Shown: positions 8,508 to 15,743 of the stretch, piece by piece | How positions within the stretch are numbered: position 1 is the first letter of the stretch | Layout of the letters: every line of letters begins with the position of its first letter | Assembly (NCBI RefSeq): GCF_035987325.1 | Contig: NZ_CP108488.1 | Span: forward strand, 3,658,001-3,722,000 | Source of the DNA: Streptomyces sp. NBC_01244 | GTDB lineage: Bacteria; Actinomycetota; Actinomycetes; Streptomycetales; Streptomycetaceae | Direction of reading: 5' to 3' | Length of the DNA stretch: 64,000 bases | Position numbers and translations under genes: made by a program | Notes under the pieces: generated by a model | What the model was told of the DNA's origin: nothing | The model's database searches: none | What the model saw: only the letters and a program-made list of their open reading frames with translations

Positions 8508-10967
8508 ATGAGCGACCCGTCACCACCGCCCGGATGGACGCCTCGCGATCCCGACACCCCCGACGGGCAGCAGCCCACCGGCACCGGCGCGGCCCCGCAG
8601 CCCGGAGCGCCGCCCGCGGCCAAGGACGCGAAGAGAGCGGCGAAACAGCAGGCCAAGGCGGCCAAGAAGGCCAAGCGCAAGCGCACCGGCTGGCGCCGCC
8701 TCCTCCCGACCTGGCGCATGGCCCTGGGCGCGTGCCTGCTGCTCGCCCTGCTCATCGGCGGCGCCCTCGTGGCCGGCTACCTGCTGGTCCACATCCCGCC
8801 CGCCAACGCGGCCGCCACGGCGCAGTCCAACGTCTACCTCTACACCGACGGCACCCAACTCGCCCGCGACGGCGAAGTCAACCGCGTCAACGTGCCGCTC
8901 TCCCAGATCCCCCGGACCGTCCAAGAGGCCGTACTGGCCGCCGAGGACCGCGACTTCCACTCCGAACGGGCGGTGGACCCCGCGGCGATGCTGCGCGCCG
9001 CCTGGAACACCGCGACCGGCAAGGGCACCCAGTCCGGATCGACCATCACCCAGCAGTACGTCAAGAACTACTACCTGGGCCAGGAACAGACGATCAAGCG
9101 GAAGGTGAAGGAGTTCTTCATCGCGATCAAGCTCGGTCGTGAGAAGTCGAAGAACTACATCCTCGAGGGATACCTGAACACCAGCTACTTCGGCCGCAAC
9201 GCCTACGGCATCCAGGCCGCCGCCCAGGCCTACTACGGCAAGGACGTCGGCAAGCTCACCACCGCCGAGGGCGCCTACCTCGCCACCCTCCTCAACTCCC
9301 CCAGCGCCTTCGACGTCGTCGCCCACCCCCAGGGCCGCGGCCGCGCCCTCGCCCGCTGGAACTACGTGCTCGACGGCATGGTCAAGAAGGGCTGGATGAC
9401 GCCCGCCGAACGCGCCGCCACCCGGTTCCCCGAGCCCGGCAAGATCCGCCCGGCCGCCGGCCTCTCCGGACAGCGCGGCTACCTCGTCGAGGCCATCAAG
9501 GACTACATCGCCGAGAACAAGATCCTCGACGACAAGACCCTCGCCGAGGGCGGCTACCGCATCACCACGACCATCGACAAGACCCGCCAGACCGCCATGG
9601 TCGACGCCGTCAACGACAAGATGGTCAGCAAGCTCGACCCCGAGAAGCGCAAGGCGGACCGCGTCGTACGCACCGGAGCCGTCTCCATCGACCCGGCCAC
9701 CGGCAAGGTCGTCGCCCTGTACGGCGGCATCGACTACACCAAGCAGTACGTCAACAACGCCACCCGGCACGACTACCAAGTGGCCTCCACCTTCAAGCCG
9801 TTCGTCTTCGCCGCCGCCGTCCAGAACAACTCCCGCACCCAGGGCGGTCGCCTGATCACCCCGTACACGATCTACAACGGCGACAACAAACGGCCCGTCG
9901 TCGGCAGCCGCATCCCCTACGACCCGGAGAACGAGGGGCAGCTCAGCTACGGCAACATCACCGTCAACACCGCCACCGACCTCTCCGTCAACTCCGTCTT
10001 CGCCCAGATGGTCGTCGACGTCGGCACCGACAAGGTCAAGCAGACCGCCATCGCCCTCGGCATCCCCGAGAACACCCCGAACTTCGACCCGGGACCGGCC
10101 ATGGCGCTGGGCACCATGCAGGCCAGCGTCCTGGACATGACCCAGGCCTACGCGACCCTCGCCGACCACGGCCGCCGCACCCCCTACACCTTCGTCGAGA
10201 AGATCACCAAGGCGGGGGACACCGTCCCGCTCCCCTCGCGCGACCCGGCCCAGGCCGTCAGCCGCGAAGCCGCCGACACCACCACGTCCATGCTGGTCAG
10301 CGTCGTGGACAACGGCACCGGTACGGCCGCCCTCGCCGCCGGCCACCCCGCCGCCGGCAAGACGGGCACGGCCGAACAGGACCGCTCGGCCTGGTTCGCG
10401 GCGTACACCCCGAACCTGGTCACCGTCGTCTCGATGATGGGCCAGGACCCGGACACCGGCTCCCTGGAATCCCTCTACGGAGCCCTGGGCGAGGCCCGCA
10501 TCGGGGGCGGCGGCTACCCGGCCCGGATCTGGGCCCAGTACACGAAGACGGCCCTGGGGGACAGCGACCCCCTCGACTTCGACCTGGAGCTCATGCCGGG
10601 CGCGAACCAGCCCCCGCCGCCCCCGCCCGTGAACCCGGACCCGACCCCCTCCCAGGAGGAAACACCGGGCGACCGCCCCTCGGGCCGGCCGGGCCGCCCG
10701 ACCCGGACCCCGTCCACAGGCGGACAGACGGACGGGGGCCGGACGGACGGCGGCCAGACGACGGGCGGGCAGAACAACGGAGGCCAGACGGACGGAGGTC
10801 AGACCACCGGCGGCCAGAACACCGGGGGCCAGACCACGGGCGGCCAGACGGACGGCGGCCAGAACACCGGCGGCCAGACCGACGGCGGCGCCGCAACGGG
10901 CACCACGACGGGCACCCAAGGCGGCACCACCGAAGGCCTACGCCCACCGGCGGACCTACTGGAGTAG
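8508..10967 (+). CDS. class A penicillin-binding protein (transglycosylase/transpeptidase)
   Basis: An 819-residue bifunctional peptidoglycan synthase. A Lys/Ala-rich cytoplasmic tail precedes one membrane anchor (MALGACLLLALLIGGALVAG, near residue 70). The GT51 glycosyltransferase domain shows AAEDRDFHSE and SGSTITQQYVKN. The transpeptidase domain shows the SxxK serine in VASTFKPF, SxN in LSVNS and the KTG triad in GKTGTAEQ. The last 120 residues are a Pro-rich stalk followed by about ten imperfect five-residue repeats of the form (T/N)xGGQ. ATG 8508 has GAGGAG upstream. It sits at the outer face of the membrane. Apparently monocistronic. Confidence 0.95.
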   Translation: MSDPSPPPGWTPRDPDTPDGQQPTGTGAAPQPGAPPAAKDAKRAAKQQAKAAKKAKRKRTGWRRLLPTWRMALGACLLLALLIGGALVAGYLLVHIPPANAAATAQSNVYLYTDGTQLARDGEVNRVNVPLSQIPRTVQEAVLAAEDRDFHSERAVDPAAMLRAAWNTATGKGTQSGSTITQQYVKNYYLGQEQTIKRKVKEFFIAIKLGREKSKNYILEGYLNTSYFGRNAYGIQAAAQAYYGKDVGKLTTAEGAYLATLLNSPSAFDVVAHPQGRGRALARWNYVLDGMVKKGWMTPAERAATRFPEPGKIRPAAGLSGQRGYLVEAIKDYIAENKILDDKTLAEGGYRITTTIDKTRQTAMVDAVNDKMVSKLDPEKRKADRVVRTGAVSIDPATGKVVALYGGIDYTKQYVNNATRHDYQVASTFKPFVFAAAVQNNSRTQGGRLITPYTIYNGDNKRPVVGSRIPYDPENEGQLSYGNITVNTATDLSVNSVFAQMVVDVGTDKVKQTAIALGIPENTPNFDPGPAMALGTMQASVLDMTQAYATLADHGRRTPYTFVEKITKAGDTVPLPSRDPAQAVSREAADTTTSMLVSVVDNGTGTAALAAGHPAAGKTGTAEQDRSAWFAAYTPNLVTVVSMMGQDPDTGSLESLYGALGEARIGGGGYPARIWAQYTKTALGDSDPLDFDLELMPGANQPPPPPPVNPDPTPSQEETPGDRPSGRPGRPTRTPSTGGQTDGGRTDGGQTTGGQNNGGQTDGGQTTGGQNTGGQTTGGQTDGGQNTGGQTDGGAATGTTTGTQGGTTEGLRPPADLLE

Positions 10968-11000
10968 CCCAGTGAACCGGTGACTCAGCGACTCAGCGAC

Positions 11001-11321
11001 TCAGTGACCGGAGGTCGCCTTCAGCCCGACGACGGCGGCCAACAGCAGACAGATGAAGAAGATCCGGGCGGCGGTGACGGGCTCCCCCATGGCGACCATC
11101 CCGACCACCGCCGCACCGGCCGCGCCGATGCCGACCCACACGCCGTACGCCGTACCGATCGGCAGGGTCTTGACCGCGATCGACAGCAGCACCATGCTCG
11201 CCACGATGCCGGCGCCCGTGAACACGCTCGGCCAGAGCCGGGTGAATCCGTCGGTGAACTTCATGCCGATCGACCAAGCGACTTCGATCAGACCGGCGAC
11301 GATGAGCAGAATCCAGGCCAT
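11001..11321 (-). CDS. SMR-family transporter, Gdx/SugE type (probable guanidinium exporter)
   Basis: A 106-residue four-helix small multidrug resistance protein. MAWILLIVAGLIEVAWSIGM has the essential membrane glutamate at residue 13 and the GLIEVAWSIGMK pattern of the Gdx subtype, which exports guanidinium in exchange for protons. TAYGVWVGIGAAG is the conserved third-helix region. ATG 11321 has an ideal GGAGGT seven bases upstream; the GTG at 11330 lies too close to it. A guanidine-III-like riboswitch lies in the 5' leader (11351-11422), which supports both the function and ligand-dependent control. The 3' end converges with the penicillin-binding protein gene. Confidence 0.9.
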   Translation of the reverse strand: MAWILLIVAGLIEVAWSIGMKFTDGFTRLWPSVFTGAGIVASMVLLSIAVKTLPIGTAYGVWVGIGAAGAAVVGMVAMGEPVTAARIFFICLLLAAVVGLKATSGH

Positions 11322-11350
11322 GACGGGCACCTCCGGAACGAGAGCGGAAC

Positions 11351-11422
11351 GGGGTGCGTCGTCTTGTCATGCAGCCATCGGCAACAGCGCGACAGCCACC
11401 CGGTACGGCGCGTCTCGTCGGG
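11351..11422 (-). ncRNA. guanidine-III (ykkC-III) riboswitch candidate
   Basis: On the minus strand the leader of the SMR gene contains ACGAG, two bases, GCGCCGTACC, then, after a 30-nt variable insert that can form a hairpin, GACAAGACGACGC. These blocks match in order the guanidine-III aptamer as I recall it from Thermobifida fusca (ACGAG..GCGCCGUACC..GACAAGACGGCGC). CCCG before ACGAG pairs with CGGG after the GTAC block. The pseudoknot GCGCCGT/ACGACGC has one C-A mismatch. It ends about 30 nt before the start codon, so translational control by access to GGAGGT is plausible. Confidence 0.78.
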
Positions 11423-11452
11423 GGTTCCTCCCCACCGTAGCAAAACCCGACG

Positions 11453-11482
11453 AAAAGGGCCGGTGACGATGGTCACCGGCCC
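11453..11482 (-). terminator. rho-independent terminator after the GroES-like gene
   Basis: A perfect stem GGGCCGGTGAC/GTCACCGGCCC at 11457-11482 is followed on the minus strand by TTTT at 11456-11453. It separates the GroES-like gene from the riboswitch-controlled SMR gene, so these are independent transcription units. Confidence 0.75.
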
Positions 11483-11504
11483 ATTCCCCACATCTGCGCG
11501 TGGT

Positions 11505-11846
11505 CTAGAGATAAAGCCCCGTGGAGTCTTCCGACCCCAGCCGCTCGGCGGCCACGGCGTGCAGGTCCCGCTCCCGCATCAGCAGGTACGTCGCCCCGCG
11601 CACCTCCACCTCGGCCCGCTCCTCGGGGTCGTACAGCACCCGGTCCCCCGGCTCGACCGTCCGTACGTTCTGCCCGACCGCGACCACCTCGGCCCAGGCC
11701 AGCCGCTTGCCCACCGCGGCCGTCGCCGGAATCAGGATGCCGCCGCCCGAGCGGCGCTCACCCTCCGGCGAATCGGATTTCACGAGCACGCGGTCGTGCA
11801 GCATGCGGATGGGCAGCTTGTCGTGGGTGGTGGTGTTCTCGCTCAC
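11505..11846 (-). CDS. GroES-family co-chaperonin-like protein
   Basis: A 113-residue cpn10-fold protein. IRMLHDRVLVKSDSPEGERR, SGGGILIPATA (the mobile-loop region) and VVAVGQNVRTVEPGDRVLYD match the GroES pattern. The C-terminus (YLLMRERDLHAVAAERLG) is longer and divergent from the main GroES, and there is no groEL next to it, so this looks like a paralogue rather than the principal co-chaperonin. It starts at GTG 11846 with a weak ribosome site. It lies in tandem with the DUF3618 gene and could share its transcript. Confidence 0.85.
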   Translation of the reverse strand: MSENTTTHDKLPIRMLHDRVLVKSDSPEGERRSGGGILIPATAAVGKRLAWAEVVAVGQNVRTVEPGDRVLYDPEERAEVEVRGATYLLMRERDLHAVAAERLGSEDSTGLYL

Positions 11847-11892
11847 GGAGCGAACCTACCCGCCCACACCCGCCCCGCACCCCCCAGGGTCA

Positions 11893-12210
11893 TCAGCGCT
11901 TGCGTCGCGCCGACATCACCAGCAGGCCCACGACGCCGGCCGCGAGCAGTGCGACCGGCACGATCCGCTCGACGCGCGGGGCGCCGTCGTCGTGACGCAG
12001 CCCGTCGCGCGCATCGGTGACGAGGCGGTTCACCGTGGCCACCGCACGTCCGACGACATGGTCGACGTTGCTGACCATCTTCGCCTTGGCGTCCCCGACG
12101 ATCGTCTTGGGGTGCATGCGCACCCCGATCTCGTCGAGCGCCTCGGCGAGCTGCTCGCGGCGGCGGACGATGTCCGCCTCGATCTGTGCGGGGGTCCTGG
12201 CTTCCGGCAC
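11893..12210 (-). CDS. DUF3618 domain membrane protein
   Basis: A 105-residue protein. The DUF3618 signature ARTPAQIEADIVRRREQLAE at the N-terminus is followed by an amphipathic helical region and a single C-terminal membrane anchor (IVPVALLAAGVVGLLVM) ending in basic residues. GTG 12210 is favoured over ATG 12261 because GGAGG lies seven bases upstream and the domain then starts at the N-terminus. The function is unknown. In this family the soluble helix is usually cytoplasmic and the anchor C-terminal. It is divergently transcribed from bcp. Confidence 0.85.
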   Translation of the reverse strand: MPEARTPAQIEADIVRRREQLAEALDEIGVRMHPKTIVGDAKAKMVSNVDHVVGRAVATVNRLVTDARDGLRHDDGAPRVERIVPVALLAAGVVGLLVMSARRKR

Positions 12211-12325
12211 CGCGCTGCCTCCGTCGTCGTGGTCGGTCCCTCGGCGGGCGTAGCCCACCATGAACAGTCTGTCAGCAGCTTAGTCTCGACACCGTACCGA
12301 TCCCCTCCCGAGGAGACTGTTGAGA

Positions 12326-12793
12326 ATGAGCGAGCGACTTGAGCCGGGCGACATCGCCCCCGCCTTCACCCTGCCCGACGCGGACGGCAACGAGATCTCG
12401 CTCGCCGACCACAAGGGCCGCAAGGTGATCGTGTACTTCTACCCGACCGCCCTGACCCCGGGCTGCACCAAGCAGGCCTGCGACTTCACGGACAACCTGG
12501 CCGTCCTTGCCACGGCCGGCTACGACGTCATCGGCATCTCCCCGGACAAGCCGGAGAAGCTGGCGAAGTTCCGCGAGCAGGAGCACCTGAAGGTCACCCT
12601 GGTCAGCGACCCCTCCAAGGAGGTTCTGACGGCCTACGGGGCGTTCGGCGAGAAGAAGCTGTACGGCAAGACCGTCACCGGAGTCATCCGCTCCACGGTG
12701 ATCGTCGACGAGGAGGGCAAGGTCGAACGCGCCCTCTACAACGTCAAGGCCACGGGCCACGTAGCCAAGATCATCAAGGACCTGGGCATCTGA
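12326..12793 (+). CDS. bcp: thioredoxin-dependent peroxiredoxin Bcp
   Basis: A 155-residue PrxQ/Bcp-subfamily peroxiredoxin that reduces hydrogen peroxide and organic hydroperoxides using thioredoxin. The active site is FYPTALTPGCTKQACDF. The peroxidatic Cys is the first of the two, and the second, five residues on, is the resolving Cys of the atypical 2-Cys type. ATG 12326 is chosen; a TTG six bases earlier is closer to AGGAG and could also be used. A strong hairpin follows the stop. Confidence 0.95.
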   Translation: MSERLEPGDIAPAFTLPDADGNEISLADHKGRKVIVYFYPTALTPGCTKQACDFTDNLAVLATAGYDVIGISPDKPEKLAKFREQEHLKVTLVSDPSKEVLTAYGAFGEKKLYGKTVTGVIRSTVIVDEEGKVERALYNVKATGHVAKIIKDLGI

Positions 12794-12813
12794 TCCCGCC
12801 CCGCTCCTGCCGA

Positions 12814-12844
12814 AGCGGCCCGCACCCACCCGGTGCGGGCCGCT
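12814..12844 (+). terminator. hairpin terminator after bcp
   Basis: A perfect 13-bp stem (AGCGGCCCGCACC at 12814-12826 pairing with 12832-12844) has a 5-nt loop. The following bases are only moderately T-rich, as is common in streptomycetes. It insulates bcp from the HNH genes. Confidence 0.7.
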
Positions 12845-12934
12845 CTGCTTTCCGGACGAAATCAGCCGTAACTGTCCGACTATCGGTCCGTTACTCCGTA
12901 CGAGGGCCGCACGCGCGGCCGATAGGGGGAGGCA

Positions 12935-13558
12935 ATGACAGTCCGGTACACGCGCGAGCTCCTGCAAGAAGCAGCCCGCGAGACGAACACCTGGGACGAC
13001 GCCGTCCGCTGGTGCGGCGGCACGGCAACCAGTGGAAGCAGGCGCTACCTGCAGGCGAAGATGCGGGAAGCGGGGATCGACTGCTCCCACTTTCCGACGG
13101 GATGGGCACGGCACACGGAGGAGCGACTCCGCGAGCTGGTGGCCGCGTCCACGTCCATCTCGGAGGTGATAGGCCGACTCGGCATCAACAACGTCGGCGG
13201 CAACCAGACACACATCTCGCGGCGGATCGCCGCTCTCGGCATCGACACCTCGCATTTCGTCACGACCCGAAGGCGCCCCAAGGGGTCGCTCGGACCAGCG
13301 CTCTCACTCAGGGATCCGCAGGACGGCCGAATCCCTGGCGATCGGCTACGCCGAGAGTTGCGGAAGGTCGGTGTTCCCGAGGAATGCGACGAGTGCGGCA
13401 TCGGCACGGTGTGGAACGACAAGCCCCTCCGACACGAGGTCGATCACATCAATGGCGAGTGGTGGGACAACCGACAGGAAAACCTCCGGCTCCTGTGCCC
13501 CAACTGCCATGCAGCTACGGACACGTACCGGGGCCGCAAAGCCAGGAGGGCGGCATGA
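12935..13558 (+). CDS. HNH endonuclease with homing-endonuclease-associated repeats (first of pair)
   Basis: A 207-residue protein. Two N-terminal repeats of about 50 residues, each an HTH-like unit ending in GIDCSHF or GIDTSHF (residues about 45-55 and 105-115), resemble the homing endonuclease associated repeat. The C-terminus is a zinc-stabilised HNH nuclease: CDECGIG, HEVDHINGEWWDNRQENL, then LLCPNCH. It starts at ATG 12935 behind GGGGAGG. Its stop overlaps the start of the next gene, which encodes a homologous nuclease, as ATGA. A site-specific nuclease role is inferred from the family. No intron or intein boundary is visible. Confidence 0.85.
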   Translation: MTVRYTRELLQEAARETNTWDDAVRWCGGTATSGSRRYLQAKMREAGIDCSHFPTGWARHTEERLRELVAASTSISEVIGRLGINNVGGNQTHISRRIAALGIDTSHFVTTRRRPKGSLGPALSLRDPQDGRIPGDRLRRELRKVGVPEECDECGIGTVWNDKPLRHEVDHINGEWWDNRQENLRLLCPNCHAATDTYRGRKARRAA

Positions 13559-14424
13559 GCGAGGTCAAGTACACGCGGGACCTGCTGAGCCGGACGGCGC
13601 CACGGGCCACCAGCCTGGTCGACCTCATGCGGCTTCTGGAGGCCCCGCTGCTGGCAGGTCCGCGTAGGTATCTGCGCGACAGACTCGCTCACTACGGCAT
13701 CGACACGTCCCATTTCGTCGACGAGCCGCTCCCCGACCGGGTCCGCCAGCACTACACGGAGGAGAGGCTGCGCGAAGCCGCCGCATGCTCGGTCGAGATC
13801 GCCGGAATGCTCGCCCACATGGGCGTCGAGCCGTACAACAGCGCCCGCGCCCACATCACCAAACTCCTCGATCGGTTCGGGATAGACACCTCGCACTTCC
13901 CACCGCGACACGCTCCTTCATCACGTCACCTCTTCGCCCGCGGGGACATCGCGCACGCCGTCGCCGACTCGATGAGCATGGCCGGGGTCATGCGCACACT
14001 CGGACACCACCCCCTCGACGGTGCCGCACGCGCCAAGGCCAGGCGGAGCATCAGCGAATACGGGCTGTCGACAGAGCACTTCACCGGCCAGGGACACGCC
14101 ATCGGACGCCCCTCCCCCGCGCGGATGCCCTCGGCCGAGATCCTGAGGCGCCTCGAAGCCGGTTCCTCGCGCACGAAGACGGTGACACTCCGCCGAGCTC
14201 TGGACGACCTCGGCGTACCGCACCTGTGTGTGGAGTGCGGCACTGGGAACGTTTGGCGGGGCCGGAGGCTCGTTCTGGAGATCGACCACGTGAACGGCGA
14301 CCGGCTCGACAACCGCCGTGAGAACCTCCGCTACTTGTGCCCTTCCTGCCACAGCCAGACCCCGACCTTCGCCAATCGATCAAGGACACCCATCCCTTCG
14401 CAACGAACCGTCGCCGACCAGTAA
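13555..14424 (+). CDS. HNH endonuclease with homing-endonuclease-associated repeats (second of pair)
   Basis: A 289-residue protein translationally coupled to the preceding gene (ATGA overlap, AGGAGGG upstream). It has three HTH-like repeats ending in GIDTSHF, GIDTSHF and GLSTEHF, one more than its neighbour. The same HNH module follows at the C-terminus: LCVECGTGNVW, LEIDHVNGDRLDNRRENL, LCPSCH. All nuclease and zinc residues are present, so it should be active. The stop lies 11 bp before the tRNA-like gene at 14436. Tandem duplication with gain of a repeat is the simplest history. Confidence 0.85.
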   Translation: MSEVKYTRDLLSRTAPRATSLVDLMRLLEAPLLAGPRRYLRDRLAHYGIDTSHFVDEPLPDRVRQHYTEERLREAAACSVEIAGMLAHMGVEPYNSARAHITKLLDRFGIDTSHFPPRHAPSSRHLFARGDIAHAVADSMSMAGVMRTLGHHPLDGAARAKARRSISEYGLSTEHFTGQGHAIGRPSPARMPSAEILRRLEAGSSRTKTVTLRRALDDLGVPHLCVECGTGNVWRGRRLVLEIDHVNGDRLDNRRENLRYLCPSCHSQTPTFANRSRTPIPSQRTVADQ

Positions 14425-14435
14425 GGTGGTGGTGC

Positions 14436-14510
14436 GGGTCCGTACCCCAGCTGGCTAGAGGGCGCCGGTTTAGATCCGGTGTGTCGTGGGTTCAAATCCC
14501 ACCGGGCCCA
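14436..14510 (+). tRNA. class I tRNA, anticodon UAG (decodes CUA, Leu by code), unusual
   Basis: Acceptor arms GGGTCCG (14436-14442) and CGGGCCC (14503-14509) pair fully, with one T-G wobble. The T arm is perfect (GTGGG/CCCAC around TTCAAAT), and the discriminator is A. The anticodon loop TTTAGAT (14469-14475) gives U33 and anticodon TAG at 14471-14473. The variable region is only 4-5 nt, whereas bacterial tRNA-Leu is class II with a long variable arm. The D stem (CCCC/GAGG) has one mismatch, and one extra base lies between D stem and anticodon stem. CCA is not encoded. It is a real cloverleaf, but its identity is uncertain. Confidence 0.72.
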
Positions 14511-14516
14511 CAGCAA

Positions 14517-14548
14517 CGGCCGGTCACCCCTCGCGGGGTGGCCGGCCG
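14517..14548. terminator. bidirectional hairpin between the tRNA and rdgB
   Basis: A 14-bp stem (CGGCCGGTCACCCC, 14517-14530, with 14535-14548; one G-T pair) has a TCGC loop. It lies between the plus-strand tRNA and the 3' end of minus-strand rdgB, so it can end both transcripts. Confidence 0.65.
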
Positions 14549-14567
14549 TCGGCGCATCCGGGCTTCG

Positions 14568-15185
14568 TCAGCCCAACAGTTCCCGGACCGCCGGGACCAG
14601 GGCGCGGAAGGCCTGGCCTCGGTGGGAGATGGCGTTCTTTTCTGCCGCCGTGAGTTCCGCGCAGGTGCGGGACTCGCCCAGGGGCTGGAGGATCGGGTCG
14701 TAGCCGAAGCCGCCCGTGCCCGCCGGGGTGTGGCGCAGCGTGCCCAGGAGGCGGCCTTCGACCACGCGTTCCGTGCCGTCCGGGAGGGCGAGGGCGGCCG
14801 CGCAGAAGAAGTGGGCGCCGCGGTGTTCGTCGTCGATGTCGCCGAGCTGGGACAACAGGAGCGCCAGGTTCGCGGCGTCGTCGCCGTGGGCGCCGGCCCA
14901 GCGGGCCGAGAAGATGCCCGGGGCGCCGTTCAACACGTCCACGCAGAGGCCCGAGTCGTCGGCCACGGCCGGGAGGCCCGTCGCCTGGGCCAGGGCGTGG
15001 GCCTTGAGGAGGGCGTTCTCGGCGAAGGTGACGCCGGTTTCCTTGACGTCCGGGATCTCCGGGTACGCGTCCGCGCCGACCAGCTCGTGCGGCAGGCCGG
15101 CGGCGGACAGGATGGCGCGGAGTTCGGTGACCTTGCCCGCGTTGCGCGTGGCGAGGATCAGGCGGCTGGGCTGCGTGGAGGTCAT
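14568..15185 (-). CDS. rdgB: RdgB/HAM1 family non-canonical purine NTP pyrophosphatase
   Basis: A 205-residue enzyme that hydrolyses XTP, ITP and dITP to monophosphates, keeping hypoxanthine and xanthine out of nucleic acids. The N-terminal nucleotide-binding motif is LILATRNAGKVTEL. GVTFAENALLKAHALA, AVADDSGLCVDVLNGAPGIFSAR and GFGYDPIL are family blocks, and EKNAISHRGQAF gives the conserved C-terminal SHRGQA. Length is usual for the family. It lies downstream of rph and a lipoprotein gene on the same strand; rph-rdgB linkage is common in bacteria. Confidence 0.95.
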   Translation of the reverse strand: MTSTQPSRLILATRNAGKVTELRAILSAAGLPHELVGADAYPEIPDVKETGVTFAENALLKAHALAQATGLPAVADDSGLCVDVLNGAPGIFSARWAGAHGDDAANLALLLSQLGDIDDEHRGAHFFCAAALALPDGTERVVEGRLLGTLRHTPAGTGGFGYDPILQPLGESRTCAELTAAEKNAISHRGQAFRALVPAVRELLG

Positions 15186-15228
15186 GCAGCCATTATCCGG
15201 GCCGCCCTCCGGCCTCCGGGCTGCGGGC

Positions 15229-15615
15229 TCAGCCCGGGGTGCAGACCTTCGAGATCTCCTTCGCCGCGTCCGCGACCGGGGTGACGTCGGGGGTCGTGGT
15301 GCCGCCCTCGATGGAGGTGCGGACGTTCTGGACGGCCGTGTTCATCGAGGAGATGGCCTTGCTCAGGTCGGCGTTGTCCGTCTGGTCGCCGACCTTCTTG
15401 AGGTTGGCCTCGATCGCGTTGAGCGCGTTCTGGGCGTCCTGGGGGCTGTTGCCGGCCTGCGAGACCGCCTGCTGGAGGTCGTTGGCGCCGTCCGTGATGG
15501 CGACTGCCGTGCTCGCGCAGTCCATCGCGGTCGAGATCGCGTCGCAGGAGGTGATCGCGGGTATGGCGAGCGCTGCCGTCAGGGCGACGGCTGCCAGGCG
15601 GTACTTCGGCTTCAC
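15229..15615 (-). CDS. small putative lipoprotein
   Basis: A 128-residue protein from GTG 15615. The signal peptide VKPKYRLAAVALTAALAIP is followed by the lipobox AITSC, with lipidation Cys at about residue 26. The mature part is Asp/Ala/Asn-rich and helical (NDLQQAVSQAGNSPQDAQNA, ISSMNTAVQNVRTSIEGG), with three further Cys residues. No enzyme motif is seen. It sits between rph and rdgB on the same strand. The family is unrecognised beyond similar small streptomycete lipoproteins. Confidence 0.75.
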   Translation of the reverse strand: MKPKYRLAAVALTAALAIPAITSCDAISTAMDCASTAVAITDGANDLQQAVSQAGNSPQDAQNALNAIEANLKKVGDQTDNADLSKAISSMNTAVQNVRTSIEGGTTTPDVTPVADAAKEISKVCTPG

Positions 15616-15743
15616 TTCGGCCCCCAGGAGGATGGTGGATACAAAAAACATGCGGATACGTGGACGGGCGCACGGCTTCGACGCCGTGCACCCGTATCCC
15701 GAAAGACGCACGGACGGGCCGCGCGGTTGCCGCGTGCGCGAGG

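Noticed and set aside
8520..10919. 799-residue frame antisense to the penicillin-binding protein gene
   Set aside because: It is Val/Gly/Asp-rich, as expected of the complement of a high-GC coding frame. The plus strand has all PBP catalytic motifs.
12935..14510. HNH gene pair considered as a prophage remnant
   Set aside because: No integrase, portal, terminase or capsid gene is present, and flanking genes bcp and rdgB are core. A small mobile unit remains possible and is listed as a finding.
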